Shown here piece after piece: positions 59,689 to 64,000 of a DNA stretch of 64,000 bases. Both the position numbers and the translations under genes were made by a program. The stretch comes from Streptomyces sp. PsTaAH-137 (GTDB lineage Bacteria > Actinomycetota > Actinomycetes > Streptomycetales > Streptomycetaceae), in contig NZ_QLLY01000009.1 in the NCBI RefSeq assembly GCF_003259365.1, positions 249,259 to 313,258 on the forward strand, given 5' to 3'. The notes under the pieces are model-generated. The model searched no databases. It was not told the DNA's origin and saw nothing but the letters and a program-made list of their open reading frames with translations. The first letter of the stretch is position 1. Every line of letters begins with the position of its first letter.

Positions 59689-60978
59689 ATGTCGGCTAGC
59701 GAGGGGGCCGCTGAGGCGACCGCGAAAACGGGCGGTGTTCCGGGGCCGAGAGGGGGTGACGAGGGACAGGCACGAGCCGGACTGCCTCGGGCCTACGTAC
59801 TGTGGCTCGTCGGCATCCTGGTCTCGATCGCGGGCGACGCGGTCTTCTACTTCGCTCTCGGCTGGGCAGCCAGCAAGTACGGCGGGACCGTCGCGGGGCT
59901 GACGCTGAGCGCGATCACGCTGCCGCGCGTTCTGCTCCTCCTGCTCGGAGGGGCGGTCAGTGACCGCGTCAGCGCGCGCCGAGTGCTGATCACCGGCGAT
60001 GCGGCGATGCTGGTCTTCTCGCTCGTCCTCGCGGCCGTCGCCTACTCCCTGGGCGCCCCACCCCTGCTGCTCATCGCGACAGGCGTGGCGGTCGGTGTCG
60101 TCGACGCGTTCTATCTACCGGCGTCGGGTTCCATGCCCCGTCGGCTGGTGTCCGAGGCCCAGTTGCCCCGTGCGCTGTCCCTGCGCCAGGTCGGCGGTCA
60201 GGTGATCAACATGGGAGGCGCTCCGCTGGCCGGTGTGCTGGTCGGCCTGGCCGGATTCGCGGGGGCCGCGGCTGTCAACGCGGTCACCTTCGCCTTCACC
60301 CTCATCGTCCTGATATCCGTCCGCCCGCAGCACGACGTGCCGCCTGCCCCACGGTCGGACGGCCTCCTCAAGGAAGCCCTGAACGGGGTGAAGGTGGCCT
60401 TCTCCCACCCGGTGCTGCGCCCGGGGCTGTGGCTCACCGGAGCGGCGGCCGGTTTCCTGTTGCCCGTGATGTCCCTGCTGGTTCCCCTGCTCGCCCGGGA
60501 GGAGCACTGGAGCGCGGGATCCGCCGGGCTGGTCCTCGGCGCGCAGGGAGTGGGCATGGTGGCGGTCACCCTGGTGGTCGTGAAGCGCGGGCCACTGGGG
60601 CGTCCCGGCCTGCTGGCGGCGTGCGCGCTGGTCCTGGCGGGCGCAGGCGTCCTCGGCCTCGGGCTCGCCCCCGGCCCGACCGCGGCCACGGCCGCGGGAC
60701 TGCTCATCGGCGTCGGCAACGGCACCTTCTCGGCGCACATCGCGCCGCTGATCCTCGCCTCGTCACCCGACACGCACTTGTCACGCATCCAAGCGGTCCT
60801 CGTCCTCGTGCAGAGCGTGGCCCTGCTTCTCATGAACAACGTGCTCGGCGCCCTCGTCGACCTCAAAGGCGCGACAGCCATCGTTGTCGCCTGCGCCGTC
60901 ATGCTCATCGGCGTCGGGCTCGCGGGTCTGACCTCCGGCCCGCTGCGCAACGACCGAACGGGACTGGTGCGGCGCTGA
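59689..60978 (+). CDS. MFS transporter (drug-efflux-like, MFS_3 type)
   Basis: 429 residues, twelve predicted spans. A polar N-terminus of about 33 residues leads to LVSIAGDAVFYFALGWAASKYG, and the conserved loop between spans 2 and 3 reads GGAVSDRVSARRVLITGD. This resembles MFS_3-type pumps with enterobactin or macrolide substrates. ATG 59689 follows GGGGG. It converges with the GNAT gene with only 2 bp between stops. Confidence 0.9.
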   Translation: MSASEGAAEATAKTGGVPGPRGGDEGQARAGLPRAYVLWLVGILVSIAGDAVFYFALGWAASKYGGTVAGLTLSAITLPRVLLLLLGGAVSDRVSARRVLITGDAAMLVFSLVLAAVAYSLGAPPLLLIATGVAVGVVDAFYLPASGSMPRRLVSEAQLPRALSLRQVGGQVINMGGAPLAGVLVGLAGFAGAAAVNAVTFAFTLIVLISVRPQHDVPPAPRSDGLLKEALNGVKVAFSHPVLRPGLWLTGAAAGFLLPVMSLLVPLLAREEHWSAGSAGLVLGAQGVGMVAVTLVVVKRGPLGRPGLLAACALVLAGAGVLGLGLAPGPTAATAAGLLIGVGNGTFSAHIAPLILASSPDTHLSRIQAVLVLVQSVALLLMNNVLGALVDLKGATAIVVACAVMLIGVGLAGLTSGPLRNDRTGLVRR

Positions 60979-60980
60979 TC

Positions 60981-61538
60981 TCAACCGGTGCAGGCGGAGT
61001 CCGCTCGCGGGTACCTCACGCCGAACCACTGCTCGGCGCCGAACTCGTCGAACCGCTCGGTCTCCGTGAACCCCAGCTTTGCGGCGAGGCGGACAGAACG
61101 CGTGTGAGCGGTCTGAGTGCTGAGCACCACCGGTTCACCAGGAAGGGTTTCAGCGAACCAATCAAGTGCCGCCTGGCATGCCTCGGCAGCGTAGCCATGA
61201 CCCCACGCCTTCGGCAGGAACATGTAACCGAGTTCGGCTTCCTCAGTCCCTGGACGGACATGGCCTGGACGCTCTGCGTCCCGTCGATCGAATTGGATCG
61301 AGCCGATCATCGTTCCGCGGAGATCGACGACGAAGACGCCAGTTCGCCGCCCGGGTATCTCAGGGATCGCCCGCTCAAGCTCGTCGCGTGGCCGCGCCCC
61401 ACCCAGGTAGGCGCGCACCTCTGCTGATGCGAACAACTCGACGAACGCACCACGATCGCGGCCCTCGGCCTGCCGGAGCGTGAGTCGTGCGGTGCTGATC
61501 GGAGCGGGCGGCCAAGCGGAGACCACGAGTTCAGTCAT
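60981..61538 (-). CDS. GNAT N-acetyltransferase (RimJ/RimL-like)
   Basis: 185 residues. ISTARLTLRQAEGRDRGAFVELF starts the domain, and the acetyl-CoA site is ELGYMFLPKAWGHGYAAEA, with the final TQTAHTRSVRLAAKLGF typical of ribosomal-protein or small-molecule GNATs. ATG 61538. Its target cannot be named from sequence. Confidence 0.9.
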   Translation of the reverse strand: MTELVVSAWPPAPISTARLTLRQAEGRDRGAFVELFASAEVRAYLGGARPRDELERAIPEIPGRRTGVFVVDLRGTMIGSIQFDRRDAERPGHVRPGTEEAELGYMFLPKAWGHGYAAEACQAALDWFAETLPGEPVVLSTQTAHTRSVRLAAKLGFTETERFDEFGAEQWFGVRYPRADSACTG

Positions 61539-61603
61539 GCCGTCGAACCTATCGCCCGGCGCTCGAAGGAGTCCGCTCCAACCCTTCGAGTGCGTAACCC
61601 GGT

Positions 61604-62017
61604 TCACCCGGCGTCGAGCTGGTGGTCGGCCCAGACGTAGCTTTCGGGCAGGAGGTCGGCGATGGGAACAGCCCGGACGCGGTCGCCGGCGCCGACGATG
61701 ACCTTGAGCGCGGGGAAGTAGTCGAGGAGGACCTGTCGGCACCGACCGCACGGAGGGACGACACCCCGGTCGCGGTCTCCCACGGCGACGATCGTGTCGA
61801 GTTCGTAGGCACCTTGGGCGGCTGCCGCGCCGATGAGGACCAGCTCGGCGCAGGGACCGCCGGTGAAGTGGTAGGCGTTCACCGCGGTGATGATCCGGCC
61901 GTCCTGGGCGCGGGCCGCGGCTGCCATGGTGTGGTTGTCGCCCCGGCAGCGGGTGCGGGCGACGTGTGCTGCGGCCCGGACGAGTTCATCGTCGGCGGGG
62001 TGGACTCGCGTGGTCAT
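61604..62017 (-). CDS. Cytidine deaminase family, blasticidin-S-deaminase-like
   Basis: 137 residues. Zinc ligands Cys56, Cys90 and Cys93 and proton-shuttle Glu58 lie in HFTGGPCAEL and PPCGRCRQVLLDY. The context is nearer to blasticidin-S deaminase than to ordinary cytidine deaminase: NAYHFTGGPCAEL, PCGRCRQVLLD and ADLLPESYVW recall its VYHFTGGPCAEL, PCGRCRQVLLD and RELLPSGYVW. The spacing of the zinc residues (Cys, Glu +2, Cys +34, Cys +37) is also that of the fungal enzyme. Activity on blasticidin S or another cytosine nucleoside antibiotic is plausible but untested. Confidence 0.88.
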   Translation of the reverse strand: MTTRVHPADDELVRAAAHVARTRCRGDNHTMAAAARAQDGRIITAVNAYHFTGGPCAELVLIGAAAAQGAYELDTIVAVGDRDRGVVPPCGRCRQVLLDYFPALKVIVGAGDRVRAVPIADLLPESYVWADHQLDAG

Positions 62018-62268
62018 CTTCTCTGCCTTCCTCAGGGTGTGAGGCGACGGTGACCCGCCTGACCAGGGTGCGCAAGTGAATACCGGTGGTGTGTCTGTTC
62101 GGCGGTCGTTGGGTCAACGGTCGCAGCGCGCGAGGGTGACGGTTCGCGCGCATGTGCCCGTGGGGGAGTGGGCGCGTCCCGCCCTACAGTGACAGAGCGT
62201 CAGCTGTCGTCCACGACGACGGCGGGCGATGGATCGGTGGATGGTGGCTGCGGCGAGGGAGACTGCTC

Positions 62269-62814
62269 ATGGCCAGTGCGTTTCAGGAGCGCAAGCTCAG
62301 GGGGATGTTCACCGCCTTCGACACGGATGGTGACGGCTATCTGCGCGAGGACGATTTCCGGGCGCTCGTCAACCGCTGGCTGCAGCTGTCGGCGGCCGCG
62401 CCCGGAACCGACCTCGGTACGCGCGTGCAGACCCTGGTGATGGGATGGTGGGCGGCGCTGCTGGAGGTCGGTGACGCCAACGGGGACGGAACCGTCGACA
62501 TGGACGAACTCCTCGCGCTCGTCGACAAGCTGCCCGCGATGGTCGACAGCGTCACGGCGACCGCCGACACCGTCTTCGACGCCGTGGACGCGGACGGGGA
62601 CGGACGAATCTCCCCCGAGGAGCACCGCCGGCTCGTCGAGACCTGGAACGGGCAGCCGACCGACATCACCGGCGTCTTCGAACTGCTCGACCTGAACGGC
62701 GACGGCCACCTCAGCCGCGAGGAGTTCGCCACGCTCTGGCGGCAGTTCTGGATCAGCGACGACCCCGCGGCTCCCGGCAACTGGCTGTGCGGCAGGATCC
62801 CCGTCGCCGGCTGA
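62269..62814 (+). CDS. Four-EF-hand calcium-binding protein (calerythrin-like)
   Basis: 181 residues. Four canonical EF-hand loops: DTDGDGYLREDD (about 18-29), DANGDGTVDMDE, DADGDGRISPEE and DLNGDGHLSREE. All carry acidic residues at 1, 3, 5 and 12. The layout matches the calerythrin/CabB group of actinomycetes, calcium sensors or buffers in the cytoplasm. ATG 62269 follows GAGGGAG. It stands alone. Confidence 0.92.
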   Translation: MASAFQERKLRGMFTAFDTDGDGYLREDDFRALVNRWLQLSAAAPGTDLGTRVQTLVMGWWAALLEVGDANGDGTVDMDELLALVDKLPAMVDSVTATADTVFDAVDADGDGRISPEEHRRLVETWNGQPTDITGVFELLDLNGDGHLSREEFATLWRQFWISDDPAAPGNWLCGRIPVAG

Positions 62815-62908
62815 GATCGGCGCCGGGCGGGACACCGCGGAGTGCGAACCCGGCACCAGGTCGGGGACGCCGCACGGAGACCACACCCGCACCAGGGCGC
62901 ACAAGACG

Positions 62909-62953
62909 CGTCGGACGGATCAGGAAGTCACGACGTCACCGCTCCGTCCGACG
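62909..62953. terminator. Inverted repeat spanning the ilvD 3' end
   Basis: Perfect 11-bp arms CGTCGGACGGA (62909-62919) and TCCGTCCGACG (62943-62953), separated by 23 bp. The second arm lies inside the last ilvD codons, and the ilvD stop codon (62928-62930) falls in the loop. It may terminate transcripts from both sides. Confidence 0.6.
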
Positions 62954-64000
62954 CCGAACCCACGACCGCCGCGTACTTGCTGAGGACACCGCGCTCCAGA
63001 GGGCGATCCGGGCGCGTCCAGCGGGCCCGGCGCTCCGCCAGCTCCTCGGCGGTGACGTCGAGGTCGAGGGCGTTGCGGGCGGAGTCGACGACGACCGTGT
63101 CGCCGTCCTCCACGAGCGCGACGGGGCCGCCGTGCCACGCCTCGGGTGCGACATGGCCGATGACCAGGCCGCGTGAGACACCACTGAACCGTCCATCGGT
63201 GACCAGGGTGACGGAGTCGCCGAGCCCCTGTCCGACCAGGGCGCCGGTGATCGACAGCATCTCCCGCATACCGGGGCCGCCGGCCGGACCCTCGTAGCGG
63301 ACGATCACCACGTCGCCCTCGGCGATCCGGCCGCCCTGGATGGCCTCGAAGCACTCCTCCTCGGAGTCGAAGACCCGCGCCGGGCCACGGCGCACGAAGT
63401 CGGCACGCCCGCCCAGCTTCAGCACACACCCGTCCGGAGCGAGCGAGCCGCGCAGGATGGCCAGCGCGCCCGCCGGTTTCACGGGGGACGTCACCGAGGT
63501 GACCACCCCCTGCCCCTCCGTCTCGGCGGCCGAGGAGGCCACGTCCGCCGGTGACCGCCCGTCGACCAGCGTCACCGAATCGCGCAGCACCCCCGCCTCC
63601 AGCAGGCGCGCCGCCACCAGCGAGGTGCCACCGGCCCGCCACAGATCAGCGGCCGTGTAGGGGCCGGCGGGCTTCAGGCCCGTGATGATCGGGACATGGC
63701 GGCACACCTCGCCGATCCGGTCGATGGCCAGGTCGATCCCGGCCTCGCGGGCGATGGCGAGCAGGTGCAGGACGGCGTTCGTGGAGCCGCCCATGGCGGC
63801 CACGGAGACGATCGCGTTGTGGAAGGCGTCCTCCGTGAGGATGGAGGACGGGCGCAGATCGCGGGAGAGCACGTCGAGGGCGAGTTCGCCGACGCGCTCG
63901 GCCGCGGCGGTCTTCTCCGGCGCGGTGGCGGGGATGTCCCCGACGCCGAAGGGGGCGAGGCCCAGGAAGTCCGCGACCGTGCCCATCGTGTTCGCCGTGT
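62928..64000 (-). CDS. ilvD: Dihydroxy-acid dehydratase (IlvD/Edd family), C-terminal part
   Basis: Fe-S dehydratase, probably of branched-chain amino acid synthesis. The C-terminal 357 residues or so are in the window; the N-terminus is cut off. TANTMG at the edge, AFHNAIVSVAAMGGSTNAVLHL and the C-terminal TDGRFSGVSRG are signatures of the family. A sugar-acid dehydratase of the same family is possible, but the match to ilvD looks close. Confidence 0.93.
   Translation of the reverse strand, partial: TANTMGTVADFLGLAPFGVGDIPATAPEKTAAAERVGELALDVLSRDLRPSSILTEDAFHNAIVSVAAMGGSTNAVLHLLAIAREAGIDLAIDRIGEVCRHVPIITGLKPAGPYTAADLWRAGGTSLVAARLLEAGVLRDSVTLVDGRSPADVASSAAETEGQGVVTSVTSPVKPAGALAILRGSLAPDGCVLKLGGRADFVRRGPARVFDSEEECFEAIQGGRIAEGDVVIVRYEGPAGGPGMREMLSITGALVGQGLGDSVTLVTDGRFSGVSRGLVIGHVAPEAWHGGPVALVEDGDTVVVDSARNALDLDVTAEELAERRARWTRPDRPLERGVLSKYAAVVGSASDGAVTS

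Overview
The window is high-GC, densely packed DNA with actinomycete gene habits: GTG/TTG starts, ATGA/GTGA start-stop overlaps, many TetR regulators, sugar ABC operons without their own ATPase, anti-sigma-type GHKL ATPases, a DtxR-type iron box and a cobalamin riboswitch. It looks like a Streptomyces or close relative. There is no rRNA, tRNA, CRISPR array, integrase or transposase. The ends cut a xylulokinase gene (left) and a dihydroxy-acid dehydratase gene (right).

1-6.6 kb is pentose and beta-glucoside use: divergent xylB/xylA, then a binding protein, two CUT1 permeases and a GH1 beta-glycosidase. 6.6-13.5 kb is the most unusual part. Divergent from an IclR regulator, nine tightly coupled genes encode an amidohydrolase, a PRD protein, the SFCGS/DUF4312/DUF4311/DUF4310 group, a SelA/DgaE-like PLP enzyme, an HPr-like phosphocarrier and a KDPG-type aldolase. 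I recognise this as a relative of the uncharacterised Enterococcus EF_0829-EF_0839 / Aeromonas AHA_3910-type cassette. It reads as an HPr-linked uptake system feeding deacylation, ammonia elimination and aldol cleavage of an amino-sugar acid. The PRD and SFCGS genes are joined by a chain of four 5-codon mini-ORFs built from a 14-bp tandem repeat.

13.5-26.2 kb is regulatory and accessory. It holds ROK and TetR repressors beside an MFS gene, two further TetR-target pairs, and an ArsR-SRPBCC-reductase operon; four of the repressors lie beside convincing palindromic operators. It also holds a STAS/GHKL pair, a P450, a patatin and a small secreted protein. 26.4-38.2 kb holds an ECF-like sigma factor with a zinc anti-sigma domain fused to a mycothiol-type domain, a second patatin, a cysteine-nucleophile alpha/beta hydrolase, a cobalamin riboswitch ahead of two Fe-S proteins, methylmalonyl-CoA mutase (mutA-mutB-meaB), small membrane proteins and a stand-alone GyrB-like ATPase.

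38.4-53.8 kb carries a secreted tannase-like esterase, a Pro-rich membrane protein, a TetR/MpaB pair, a complete class I P450 system (P450, ferredoxin, reductase) with LysR, an epoxide hydrolase, a two-component system, a membrane endonuclease/phosphatase-family protein and a frameshifted Eis-like acetyltransferase. 54-57.6 kb is an iron-box-controlled heterodimeric ABC transporter whose two ATPase domains have complementary defects. 57.7-64 kb has an AIM24 protein, a phosphoesterase, an MFS pump, a GNAT, a deaminase strikingly like blasticidin-S deaminase, a four-EF-hand protein and partial ilvD.

Coordinates and translations were read directly. Family names come from motif recognition and memory; no search was run.
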